NCBI GenBank assembly: GCA_002497985.1
Contig: DAFQ01000013.1
Location: 1-25,444 of the forward strand
Reading direction: 5' to 3'
DNA from: Euryarchaeota archaeon UBA4
GTDB lineage: Archaea; Thermoplasmatota; Poseidoniia; Poseidoniales; Thalassarchaeaceae
DNA: 25,444 nucleotides
In this document: positions 7,313 through 15,459 of the stretch, piece after piece
Numbering within the stretch: the stretch's first letter is position 1
How the letters are laid out: each line of letters begins with the position of its first letter
Notes under the pieces: generated by a model
The model's database searches: none
Told to the model about the DNA's origin: nothing
The model's input: the letters and a program-made list of their open reading frames with translations, nothing else
Translations under genes and position numbers: made by a program

Positions 7313-8019
7313 GAATCACCTACAAGCCTCTGAAGTGCCGACGGTAGGTCTTCACCATCTCCTCCCTGCCCCTGATGCTTCAGCTTGTTCCAAGCCACCA
7401 CGCCATCGGGCTGCAGAATGGCAGAGAATGGCGTCCCACCTAGTTCCCACTGGGCGAAAATGGAGTTGGACGGGTCATCTACATACGTCCATTGGTGGGA
7501 AGTCCCGGGTCTAGTATTGCAGTTGTCACGCCCACTGTTGCATCCGTCCCCATCATTCTCGTTAGTTCCGAATGATGTTCTATCCCTGAATGCTTCAATC
7601 TCACTCTTACTGCTTTCGTGATTGGGGATATTCAGGTGGACTGAAACAGTGACAAACGTCACCCTGTCCTTCCATTGTGCATGATACTGGCTCATCTCAT
7701 CCCCCTCTTCCCAGCAGTAAGGGCAGTCCGTGTCGATGAATTGGATGAGGATCCATTTGCTATCTGACGAGTTTCCATCCCAATCCCAGTCCCAAATATC
7801 GGACATTCTGAATTCGTACCATGATCCTCCATTGTACGCATCGGCGACAAAGTCAGGGGCGCGATTCCCCTCTTCAGGACCTATGCTTACGATAGGTGCC
7901 AAAGCAAGAGATGCGATGACAACTAGACTGACTACACCCGCAGTCGCAAGTCCTGCCCACAAGAGTGTCTCCTCGTTATTCTTGCTCAAGTCAGATGACT
8001 TGCCCCTCCTCCTTGCCAT
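7309..8019 (-). CDS. Membrane-anchored thioredoxin (TlpA/DsbA-like), VKOR partner
   Basis: A 236-residue protein with a basic N-terminus, one membrane segment (about 20-45) and an extracytoplasmic thioredoxin-fold domain. APDF opens the peroxiredoxin/TlpA-type fold, IDTDCPYCWEEG holds the active CxxC (Cys99/Cys102), and GGTPF holds the cis-Pro (Pro197). A second pair, Cys160 and Cys167, lies in an insert and may be a structural or electron-shuttling disulfide. The gene overlaps the following VKOR gene by four bases, so the pair is best read as a disulfide-forming relay: the thioredoxin oxidises exported proteins and VKOR re-oxidises it. The start ATG at 8019 directly precedes the basic residues. 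It is divergent from the large RND gene. Confidence 0.9.
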   Translation of the reverse strand: MARRRGKSSDLSKNNEETLLWAGLATAGVVSLVVIASLALAPIVSIGPEEGNRAPDFVADAYNGGSWYEFRMSDIWDWDWDGNSSDSKWILIQFIDTDCPYCWEEGDEMSQYHAQWKDRVTFVTVSVHLNIPNHESSKSEIEAFRDRTSFGTNENDGDGCNSGRDNCNTRPGTSHQWTYVDDPSNSIFAQWELGGTPFSAILQPDGVVAWNKLKHQGQGGDGEDLPSALQRLVGDS

Positions 8020-8158
8020 GGACCTGCGGGGAACTCATTGACTTTCAGCAATTCTATTGATTGGGTCATTACTTAGCGACCCTAATTATCCCCGATATTC
8101 CATTAATCCCTTCAGTAAGTATGCGAACGCTCATTTGGCTCCGTTATTCCCCGCAACC

Positions 8159-11100
8159 GTGAACGATGACTTCACAGTCGACAAGTACTCTCTTGGGGAG
8201 GATGACTCAAGGGACGATGAGGAGGAACTCTGGAGGGCATTTTATGACAAACTTCAGCCCGTTAGGGAGGCGGTCGAAGGCGCAAGGGAGAAGTTCAGAA
8301 ATGGCATTTTTGGAGTGGCTCTTGATACGCTGGGGCAATTGGTCGATGATGCAGCTGACATAGCAAACTCATTTTCTAGAAGGCTAACAGAGTTGACATA
8401 TTCGGCAATTCTGAGGAGCCCTGGCATAGTAGTTGCATTACTATTGCTTGTAACGGCTGTTGTGGGGCAGTATGCTGCGGACTTCCAACAGCAGATCGAC
8501 GGCGATCTGGAGATTTACCTCCCAGATGACGCGGACTCAACTGAACTCTTGATAGAGGTAAGGGAAGATTGGTCTACAGATGTGGTCATGGTCTATATGC
8601 AGACTGGGAATGCCATTTTCGATACTTCTCAAAGGACAGAACAGAACATCACTTCTGTGGACGTTCTGAAACAAATGTCATGGATAGAGGGGGACGACTC
8701 GTCCCCCATTGGTACTTACGTGAGGGGCCTGGATTGGGATAAGTCAGACAGGGGGGTGAATGATGGAGTTATTTGGGTCCTCTCGCCCGCTCAGGTGATC
8801 AAGGAAGCGAACTCCTCGTCCTGGAGATTCAACTGTGCAATGGAGAAGTACGGGCTCCCCACTAGCGATGACGAGAGCTGCACCATAGCTAGCCTGAATC
8901 CATATTACGGCTATGAGATTCCAGATGAGCAAGACAGAGTCGACGAGTTCATCGAGAATGCCGGTGCCCTAATCGAGTCCATGGTTAGGGATACCAACGG
9001 CGATGGCATCTGGGATACAGGAGTCATTATCATGGGAATAACATTCGATATGTCAACCACCGACATCCCTGCAAGGATAGATCCGAAACTCGGCCCTGTG
9101 AAGGATCACAAGGCATTTCTGGAATTCACTGAGGACACAATTCACGGCTCTACCAGTGTGGATTATTGTGACCTTTGCCATGAGACCTATGAGAGAACAT
9201 CAACCATGGACAAGGACAGGCTAGATGACATACCTCCACGCCAGGCAGTAACAGTCACGGGAATCACACCCGTGCTTCACGACATTTCTGACGAGATATA
9301 TCTGGAACTAGTCGAAACAATGCTTCCCGCAAGCCTAGCTCTGGTGGCATTAGCGATGATAATATTACACAGAAATGCCAAGGTCCTAGTTATTTGCGGA
9401 CTCCCAATCGCAATGAGCCTAGCCATTACTTTCGGTACAACTGTGATAGCCGATATCACGCTAACACCAATGATAATCTCCGCTGGCCCAATACTCGTAG
9501 GCTTAGGAGTGGACTATTCCTTGCATCTGACAAATAGGATAGAGGAGAATAGGGTGGAGCTAATCGAGGAGAGCATTGAGGATGCATGGAGGCTCCAGAG
9601 GGATGGGAAGGAATCCCATTCAGTCGATCCATGGGACCCTCTGATCAGCCTGACATCCACCGTTCGCGCTGCAATGACCACCGGTCACGCCATATTCCTC
9701 TCAGCTGTAACCACGATTATTGGATTCAGTGTGCTCACTTGGGACAGCCTTGTCCCAATCGAGCCCATGAGGACGGTAGGAACCACTCTTCTACTCGGAA
9801 TCTCCGTGACATTCATCCTCTCCATGCTCATGGTCCCAGCCTTGGTTCATCTACTCAGGTACCGTAGGGGTACTGATGTCATGGAGATGTCTCCAATGCA
9901 GACCGTTTACGTAGCGCTGACACTCGGGGCCCTAGCCGCCGTCGCACTATCTTATACAGAATTGATGACCACAACACACGCACTGATACTGTCATCTATG
10001 CTAGTCCTAACAATAGTCGTGGGAAGCCTCGACAATGTCTGGGAATATGTTGGAGAGATACCTGTCAAGGCTACGATAATAGTGTTGCTAGTGGGTTCAG
10101 TGGCAACTATTGTGGGGGCAATAATGTTCGAGGACCAGATGGGGCAGGGAATCACTGGAGGCGCTGACCAGGTGCCACCTGGGATTGAATCGTACGAGGC
10201 ACTGCGTGAGTACAGCTACGAGTTCGGAGGGGGCCAGACAAACCTCTTCATCGTGAATGCAACCGCGAGGGGGCCAGAAAACGGTACTGCTCCAATTAGG
10301 GACCTCCCCGTCCTCGACTCCCTAGAGGACATACAAGCAAAAATCGACAACGTCGAGAGGACCAATACCACTAGTCTGGTCAATATTCTAAAGGCGATCC
10401 ACATCCAAATAGGGGTTGACGCGATTGACCGTTCCCTGTGGGACATGCTCCACTCCCCCTGTTGGGACGACCCGTTACAGCTAGAATGCATTTCAAGTGG
10501 CGACATAGCATTCACCACTACCACTTCCAGGGAGGACATGGTCAATGTAGCATTCGACACACTGAGTCCCGAGATCAGGTCAATGCTGATGAATGCAGAC
10601 GAGGGCTCTGGAGAGACCAAGACTCTGGTATACGCATGGCAGCCATACATACTGCTCGAGGAAGCCACCCCGCTCAGGGACACCATAGACGGGTTTCTTT
10701 CCGAGGGGGGGTGCGAATCTGCAACTATGTGCTCATCTATGACGATTGCAGACGAGGGCGTCACCAACTCCAAGCTGACCGGGGGTCTACCGATATCGAT
10801 AGACATCAACGAAGGAATACACACAGCGCAGAGCGACTCCACGATAGCAACCATGTTTATCCTACTGTTCGCTATGTCCCTGCTCTTCCGTTCTCCAAGG
10901 ATGGCCATCTTCACAATGACTGCCGTCGCCGCGGTCGTTCTTTGGCAGCCCATCCTTATGTGGCGAGCGAACCTTGGGGTCAATATCTTCACAGCGATGA
11001 TAGGAACTATAGTGTTTGGAATCGGTGTCGACGACTCGATACACATAGTCGATCGGATAAGGGACGAGGGCGAGACCCCTGCCGGTGTGGTCAGGTCAGT

Positions 11101-11380
11101 TATGACCACGGGCCGCACCATTTTCGAAACGACGGCAACTACCTGTGCGGGATTGGCAGCAGGCCTTTTTGTAGCAATACCCGGACTCCAGACTTTCTTC
11201 CTATTGATGATGGCATTGATTGCTCTAGCACTTCTTACCAGTGCCATACTACTCCCTACCATCATTGTGATCTACAACGAGTTCAAGTCCCAAGTAACTC
11301 TGAATGGCTCGTGGCTTGACTATCATGACGTTGGAACCATTGAAACCTCATCAGTCGCCGAGGCGATAATCGAGCCCTAA
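8159..11380 (+). CDS. RND/MMPL-superfamily exporter, full length
   Basis: A protein of about 1073 residues with the duplicated RND plan: a single membrane segment (about 89-110), a large extracytoplasmic domain, a five-helix bundle, then the same again. Each half has the TM4 acidic motif, GLGVDYSLHL (Asp452) and GIGVDDSIHI (Asp958). The N-terminus adds about 85 charged, probably cytoplasmic residues before the first helix. The frame is open to a TTG at 8057, but 8057-8158 looks like A/T-rich promoter sequence, so GTG 8159 is preferred; no ATG is available near the N-terminus. It resembles the predicted RND exporters of archaea, whose cargo is usually unknown. No adaptor or outer-membrane partner is nearby, as expected for a single-membrane cell. 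Confidence 0.9.
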   Translation: MNDDFTVDKYSLGEDDSRDDEEELWRAFYDKLQPVREAVEGAREKFRNGIFGVALDTLGQLVDDAADIANSFSRRLTELTYSAILRSPGIVVALLLLVTAVVGQYAADFQQQIDGDLEIYLPDDADSTELLIEVREDWSTDVVMVYMQTGNAIFDTSQRTEQNITSVDVLKQMSWIEGDDSSPIGTYVRGLDWDKSDRGVNDGVIWVLSPAQVIKEANSSSWRFNCAMEKYGLPTSDDESCTIASLNPYYGYEIPDEQDRVDEFIENAGALIESMVRDTNGDGIWDTGVIIMGITFDMSTTDIPARIDPKLGPVKDHKAFLEFTEDTIHGSTSVDYCDLCHETYERTSTMDKDRLDDIPPRQAVTVTGITPVLHDISDEIYLELVETMLPASLALVALAMIILHRNAKVLVICGLPIAMSLAITFGTTVIADITLTPMIISAGPILVGLGVDYSLHLTNRIEENRVELIEESIEDAWRLQRDGKESHSVDPWDPLISLTSTVRAAMTTGHAIFLSAVTTIIGFSVLTWDSLVPIEPMRTVGTTLLLGISVTFILSMLMVPALVHLLRYRRGTDVMEMSPMQTVYVALTLGALAAVALSYTELMTTTHALILSSMLVLTIVVGSLDNVWEYVGEIPVKATIIVLLVGSVATIVGAIMFEDQMGQGITGGADQVPPGIESYEALREYSYEFGGGQTNLFIVNATARGPENGTAPIRDLPVLDSLEDIQAKIDNVERTNTTSLVNILKAIHIQIGVDAIDRSLWDMLHSPCWDDPLQLECISSGDIAFTTTTSREDMVNVAFDTLSPEIRSMLMNADEGSGETKTLVYAWQPYILLEEATPLRDTIDGFLSEGGCESATMCSSMTIADEGVTNSKLTGGLPISIDINEGIHTAQSDSTIATMFILLFAMSLLFRSPRMAIFTMTAVAAVVLWQPILMWRANLGVNIFTAMIGTIVFGIGVDDSIHIVDRIRDEGETPAGVVRSVMTTGRTIFETTATTCAGLAAGLFVAIPGLQTFFLLMMALIALALLTSAILLPTIIVIYNEFKSQVTLNGSWLDYHDVGTIETSSVAEAIIEP

Positions 11381-11411
11381 TGGGATATATGCTACGCTAA
11401 CGGGGTATTGG

Positions 11412-11709
11412 CGAGGGTGCAGGGAGTAAGCCCCTTTCTGTTCACCTTTCGGTTGGTCGCATTCAACTATGCATCCTACCCGGCCCTGTCGATGCCATAC
11501 GGGCCTGCTTGGACTTGCTCCAGCGGGGTTGCTCGTTCCAGCTGCGTTCGGGAAACCTCCCCCTTTCGGGTTCACCGTGCTCCCGGCACAGTTCGTTTCT
11601 GTTGCAGAGCCGACCCTCCCGGGCCTCCGGCTTGCGCCGAACCGCTTGCATCATGGAGAGGGGACTTTCCTCAGTGTCTAGCACTGTCAGCGACCCTCCT
11701 GCTCCCTCG
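11412..11709 (-). ncRNA. rnpB: RNase P RNA (archaeal)
   Basis: Catalytic RNA of RNase P, which removes tRNA 5' leaders. Read on the minus strand, 11670-11658 gives GGAAAGUCCCCUC (conserved region I) and 11442-11427 gives the region V sequence ending GGGGCUUA, preceded by ACAGAA. These pair as helix P4: AG(U)CCCCU with AGGGGCU, keeping the universally bulged U. The ends CGAGGG (11709-11704) and CCCUCG (11417-11412) pair and continue through GCAGG with CCUGC as a long P1. GGUCGC near the 5' end pairs with GCGACC before region V as P2, and CAGUG/CACUG makes P3. The length, about 298 nt, is usual. It lies head-to-head with rpiA and tail-to-tail with the RND gene. Exact ends are uncertain by a few bases. 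Confidence 0.95.
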
Positions 11710-11816
11710 TGTGTCCCATGGCCCCGTGCATCAAGAACCCCTCGGTCCACGATATTGGCGATTTTCCCATCATAAACTTCGGAAACCATCATGCGCGTCT
11801 TACCCGTCGAGGGCTC

Positions 11817-12521
11817 ATGGGAGGTGTCGAGGACCTCAAGAGGGAAGCCGGAATTAGGGCGTGCCAGTTCGTCCAAGACGGGATGAGGCTGGGCCTTGGC
11901 ACTGGCTCAACAGTCCGATACACGATCCTTGAAATCGGCCGCATGGTTTCGGAGGGCGGATTCGAGGTAGTCGGCGTCCCAACCAGCGAGGCAACGAGGG
12001 AACTAGCAGAGTCCCTGGGAATCCCACTGATTCCCATCTCAGAGGCAGGAAGGTTAGATCTGACAATAGATGGGGCAGACGAATTCGATCCAAGATTCTC
12101 CCTGATTAAAGGCGGAGGCGGTGCACTTACCAGGGAGAAGGAGGTGGCCCTTCTATCAGACTCAATGATAGTGGTCGCAGACGATAGGAAGAAGGTCGAG
12201 GTACTGGGGGAGTTCGATCTGCCAATCGAGGTGAAGCCGGGATATTGGTCAGACGTATCCACGGCCATAAGTTCCATGTGTGAAGTTAGAGCTAGCCTAA
12301 GGGGGGGCGAGTTAGCACCTTACACAACAGACAATGGGGGCTACATACTGGATTGCGAATTCGGTCCCACGATAACCAAACCTGGCGATTTGGAGGGCAA
12401 ATTACTATCCATAGAGGGAGTGGTGGATGTCGGATTATTTGTCGGCCTTTGCGACGCAGTGGTGATGGCAACGGACTCCGGGGTCGAGACTATCGTTAAC
12501 CCAGTCGGAAGGCTATCTTGA
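11817..12521 (+). CDS. rpiA: Ribose-5-phosphate isomerase A
   Basis: A 234-residue RpiA that interconverts ribose 5-phosphate and ribulose 5-phosphate in the pentose phosphate route. Seen: LGLGTGSTVRY (phosphate-binding loop, about residues 26-35), the catalytic DGADEFDP (85-92), and KGGGGALTREK (98-108) with the catalytic Glu and Lys. The frame is open upstream, but MGGVEDLKREAGIRAC gives the normal family N-terminus and the upstream part falls over RNase P RNA and its promoter side, so ATG 11817 is chosen. It is followed by tRNA-Lys and asnS on the same strand. Confidence 0.95.
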   Translation: MGGVEDLKREAGIRACQFVQDGMRLGLGTGSTVRYTILEIGRMVSEGGFEVVGVPTSEATRELAESLGIPLIPISEAGRLDLTIDGADEFDPRFSLIKGGGGALTREKEVALLSDSMIVVADDRKKVEVLGEFDLPIEVKPGYWSDVSTAISSMCEVRASLRGGELAPYTTDNGGYILDCEFGPTITKPGDLEGKLLSIEGVVDVGLFVGLCDAVVMATDSGVETIVNPVGRLS

Positions 12522-12538
12522 TTCCCATCACCCGTCGC

Positions 12539-12547
12539 GGTTAAATT
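12539..12547 (+). promoter_or_regulatory. Probable TATA box for tRNA-Lys
   Basis: GGTTAAATT is centred about 26 bases before the first tRNA base at 12569. This is the spacing expected for TBP-directed archaeal transcription starting at or just before the mature 5' end. The surrounding sequence is GC-rich, so the A/T block stands out. Confidence 0.5.
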
Positions 12548-12568
12548 GGGTAGTCTGCTCCGAGAGCC

Positions 12569-12645
12569 GGGTCTGTAGCTTAGTCAGGTAGAGCACCCGG
12601 CTCTTAACCGGGCGGTCGCGGGTTCGAACCCCGTCAGACCCGCCA
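12569..12645 (+). tRNA. tRNA-Lys (anticodon CTT)
   Basis: A full cloverleaf can be drawn. The acceptor GGGTCTG pairs with CAGACCC, the anticodon stem CCCGG/CCGGG flanks the loop CTCTTAA (12601-12607), and GCGGG-TTCGAAC-CCCGT forms the T arm. The anticodon CTT is at 12603-12605 and reads AAG. Discriminator G at 12642 is followed by an encoded CCA (12643-12645). No intron is present. Confidence 0.96.
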
Positions 12646-12712
12646 TTGACGTGCCCCAGCGGCGCGGGAATCATAACCAAACGTTCAGTAGGAGTGGCAA
12701 GGTGGCCGAGAT

Positions 12713-14041
12713 ATGACCAAGTCGCATTGGGTCGGAGACGTCCTTTCTGGGTCCCATGATGGCTCCGAGGTCGAGCTTAAGGGGTGGGTGCACAGGTCCA
12801 GGGGCTCCAACAAGATCCGTTTCGTTGTAATGAGGGACTCGACTGGCACTGTACAGTGTGTCATCAAGAGGGAAAGCGTCGGCGACCAGGTGTTCGATGA
12901 ACTAGCAGGGGCACTCATCGAGTCCAGCGTAGTACTGAGGGGCACCGTGACTCCAACGGATAGGGAGCACGGGCACGAGGTGCAAGTCTCCTCCGGCGAG
13001 GTAATCGGGCCCGTCAGCGCCGAACGCCCATTCCCTATTACGGAGTCAGCAATGGCCGAGGCAGATGGGGGGGAAACAGAATTCCTCTTGGACAACAGGC
13101 ACCTGTATCTACGCACCGGAAGGATGACGACAATGCTGAAGATTCGCTCTTCAGTTTTCGGAGCCGTCCATTCGTACTTCAGGGATCGTGATTTCATCGA
13201 GTATCAGGCGCCGAACTTCGTTGCCGGAGCAGTTGAGGGAGGGAGCACACTCTTCGAAGTGCCTTACTTCGGCAGAAAGGCATACCTGACCCAATCCTGG
13301 CAATTGTATGCCGAGGCTGCAATGCCCTCCCTTGAGCGACTCTACACAATGGCTCCCTCATTCAGAGCGGAGAAGAGTCGTACTAGGAGGCACCTTACAG
13401 AGTTCTGGCATGCCGAGATGGAAATCGCATGGGGCGGAAACGCGGATGTTATGAATCACGGAGAGGCACTGGTGAGGAGCATCGCAGCAAACCTGCTGGA
13501 TGAGAGGGAGGCGGAACTTTCCGAATTGGGCAGGGACCTGGATCTAGTATCCAGGTACGCCGACACCACATATCCAAGGATGAGGTACGATGAGGCGATA
13601 GAGACCCTTCAGGGCATGGGCGTAGAGGTGGAGTGGGGGCAGGACCTGGACTACAGCAAGGAGAAGGTCCTGACTCAAGACTTCGATGTACCACACTTCC
13701 TAACCCACTATCCCCGAATCGCCAAGCCATTCTACCACCGGCCGGACCCCGATGATCCAAAGTACGTGCTCTGCCACGACCTTCTGGCTCCCGAGGGATA
13801 CGGGGAGATAATCGGCGGGGGGGAGAGAACATGGTCCGAGAAGGAGATACTGGACAGGATAGACGAGGAGGGCACCCCGAGGGAACCGTACGAGTTCTAC
13901 ATCGACATTCGCCGCTATGGTGGAGTGCCCCATGGCGGATTCGGCATGGGCGTTGACAGGGTGTGTGCTTGGCTCTCTGGAGCCGACCACATAAGGGAGA
14001 CAATCCCATTCCCCCGGGACAGCAGGCGTGTGACCCCCTAG
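12713..14041 (+). CDS. asnS: Asparaginyl-tRNA synthetase
   Basis: A 442-residue class IIb synthetase that charges tRNA-Asn directly. An N-terminal OB-fold anticodon domain (VELKGWVHRSRGSNKIRFVVMRD, about 20-42) leads into the catalytic core. Class II motif 2 reads FRAEKSRTRRHLTEFWHAE (217-235), the AsnRS form rather than the AspRS form (FRAEEHNTTRHLNE). EGYGEIIGGGER and the C-terminal GGFGMGVDRV motif 3 with HIRETIPFPRD also fit AsnRS. Its presence suggests a route to Asn-tRNA that does not need GatCAB amidation. Start ATG 12713 is preceded by a weak AAGGTGG. AspRS is the main alternative and is disfavoured by motif 2. Confidence 0.92.
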   Translation: MTKSHWVGDVLSGSHDGSEVELKGWVHRSRGSNKIRFVVMRDSTGTVQCVIKRESVGDQVFDELAGALIESSVVLRGTVTPTDREHGHEVQVSSGEVIGPVSAERPFPITESAMAEADGGETEFLLDNRHLYLRTGRMTTMLKIRSSVFGAVHSYFRDRDFIEYQAPNFVAGAVEGGSTLFEVPYFGRKAYLTQSWQLYAEAAMPSLERLYTMAPSFRAEKSRTRRHLTEFWHAEMEIAWGGNADVMNHGEALVRSIAANLLDEREAELSELGRDLDLVSRYADTTYPRMRYDEAIETLQGMGVEVEWGQDLDYSKEKVLTQDFDVPHFLTHYPRIAKPFYHRPDPDDPKYVLCHDLLAPEGYGEIIGGGERTWSEKEILDRIDEEGTPREPYEFYIDIRRYGGVPHGGFGMGVDRVCAWLSGADHIRETIPFPRDSRRVTP

Positions 14042-14076
14042 GTCAGCGAATCCCTCATACGCCATGGTCAGTTGGG

Positions 14077-15297
14077 ATGTACATGGCAGATGAGTGGCGA
14101 ACAATGGACATTGCCAACCCCACGGAGGAGCATGCCATGCTCCGGCAGATGGTCAGGGACTTCGTCAGGGACGAGGTTGAGCACCAGGCCCTCGAACACG
14201 ACAGGGACGAGGTGTTCAACGACTCACTGTTCAGGAGGCTTGGTGAGATGGGACTCCTGGGAATCACTGTCTCCGATGAGTATGGGGGTGGCGGGATGGA
14301 TGCCACTGCAGTAGCGATAATCAACGAGGAACTGTCATATTCCGACCCTGCGTTCTGTTTGGCATACCTTGCACATGACCAACTGATGGTCAATAACCTG
14401 GCCCAGAATGGGAGCGACGAGCAAAAATCAAGGATTCTTCCGAAGGTATGCAGCGGAGAGTGGATAGGGTGCATGGCAATGAGCGAACCCGACTACGGGA
14501 CCGATGTTTTGGGAATGCAAACCAAGGCATCAATGCGCGAAGACGGCAACTGGGTCATCAATGGCAGGAAGATGTGGATCACCAACGGATCATTGGACGA
14601 GGATGGGACCCCCGCCGACATAGTCTGGCTTTATGCGAGAACTGGAACCGACGAAAGGGGCAGAGCCGAGATATCCACCTTCCTAGTCGAGAAGGGAACA
14701 GAGGGATTCAGCGTAGGCCAGAAAATAATCGACAAGCTCGGAATGAGAGCAAGCAATACCGCAGAATTGGTCTTTGAGGAATGCGTAGTTCCTCCCGAGA
14801 ATCTCGTCGGCTCTCCGGGCGAGTCAATGGTACACATGATGAGAAACCTGGAACTAGAGCGGCTGGGACTAGCGGCCATGGCGCTCGGGATCTCCAGGAG
14901 GTGCCTGTCTGCAATGAACAACTATGCAACTGAGAGGAAGGCCTTCGGTACGCAAATTAGGAATTTCGGCCAGATTCAGAGGCACTTGGGAGAGTCGTGG
15001 TCCGAGTACAGGGCCATGAGGTCCTACGTCTATGACACGGCCCGGCAGATAGACCTCGCAAAGTCGGGCAACAGGCTCGACTCGGACGGGGTCAAGCTAT
15101 TCGGAACAACGGCGGCTAAGAACATCGCAGACAGGGCCATACAGGTCATGGGCGGATACGGCTACGTTGGAGAGTATGTCGTCGAGAGGCTCTGGAGGGA
15201 CGCGAAGTTACTGGAGATAGGCGGCGGAACTCTCGAGGGCCACCAGAAGAACATAGCCAGAGACCTCTCAAGCAATGGGAATGCGATTGAAGAATGA
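14077..15297 (+). CDS. Acyl-CoA dehydrogenase, isovaleryl-CoA-dehydrogenase-like
   Basis: A 406-residue FAD enzyme that makes the alpha-beta double bond in acyl-CoA. Seen: the helical N-domain, the MAMSEPDYGTDVLGMQTKA flavin/substrate segment (about 134-152), WITNG, and the C-terminal helical domain with ERKAFG and MGGYGYVGEYVVERLWRDAK. The common catalytic Glu just before the final GT (YEGT in most members) is Gly here (EIGGGT, Gly383). A Glu lies in LELERL (Glu261), matching the isovaleryl-CoA dehydrogenase arrangement, so leucine breakdown or another branched acyl-CoA is the best guess. The long upstream open frame overlaps asnS; ATG 14077 (or 14083) gives the proper N-terminus. The stop is flush against the 3' CCA of the convergent tRNA-Gln. 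Confidence 0.92.
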   Translation: MYMADEWRTMDIANPTEEHAMLRQMVRDFVRDEVEHQALEHDRDEVFNDSLFRRLGEMGLLGITVSDEYGGGGMDATAVAIINEELSYSDPAFCLAYLAHDQLMVNNLAQNGSDEQKSRILPKVCSGEWIGCMAMSEPDYGTDVLGMQTKASMREDGNWVINGRKMWITNGSLDEDGTPADIVWLYARTGTDERGRAEISTFLVEKGTEGFSVGQKIIDKLGMRASNTAELVFEECVVPPENLVGSPGESMVHMMRNLELERLGLAAMALGISRRCLSAMNNYATERKAFGTQIRNFGQIQRHLGESWSEYRAMRSYVYDTARQIDLAKSGNRLDSDGVKLFGTTAAKNIADRAIQVMGGYGYVGEYVVERLWRDAKLLEIGGGTLEGHQKNIARDLSSNGNAIEE

Positions 15298-15373
15298 TGG
15301 TAGTCCCGGGAGGGTTCGAACCTCCGTCACCGGGTCCAAAACCCGGTATGATGGACCTCTACACTACGGGACT
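15298..15373 (-). tRNA. tRNA-Gln (anticodon TTG)
   Basis: On the minus strand the acceptor AGTCCCG (from 15373) pairs with CGGGACT. The anticodon stem CCGGG/CCCGG encloses TTTTGGA with anticodon TTG (15339-15337), reading CAA. The T arm is GGAGG-TTCGAAC-CCTCC, discriminator A is at 15301 and an encoded CCA occupies 15300-15298. The CCA end directly touches the stop codon of the convergent acyl-CoA dehydrogenase gene. The 86 bases between this tRNA and the subtilase start hold no obvious TATA box for either gene. Confidence 0.95.
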
Positions 15374-15459
15374 ATGACCCCCGGACACGATTCTTTCGCT
15401 TTGGACTTGACGGGACATGGCGCCGGCACAATCAAAGAAGCGCGAATGCACGATGCGCC

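Noticed and set aside
10216..11265. 349-codon open frame on the minus strand
   Set aside because: It lies wholly within the second half of the RND exporter, whose plus-strand frame shows the duplicated TM4 motif. The antisense protein has no recognisable pattern.
11408..11876. Overlapping open frames on both strands (137 to 149 codons) between the RND gene and rpiA
   Set aside because: They cover the RNase P RNA, whose conserved regions and paired helices explain the sequence; the translations are Arg/Pro/Ser-rich without motifs.
12698..12712. GGTGGCCGAG just before asnS resembles the D-arm start of tRNA-Leu or tRNA-Ser
   Set aside because: No anticodon or T arm follows; the sequence runs straight into the asnS coding region.
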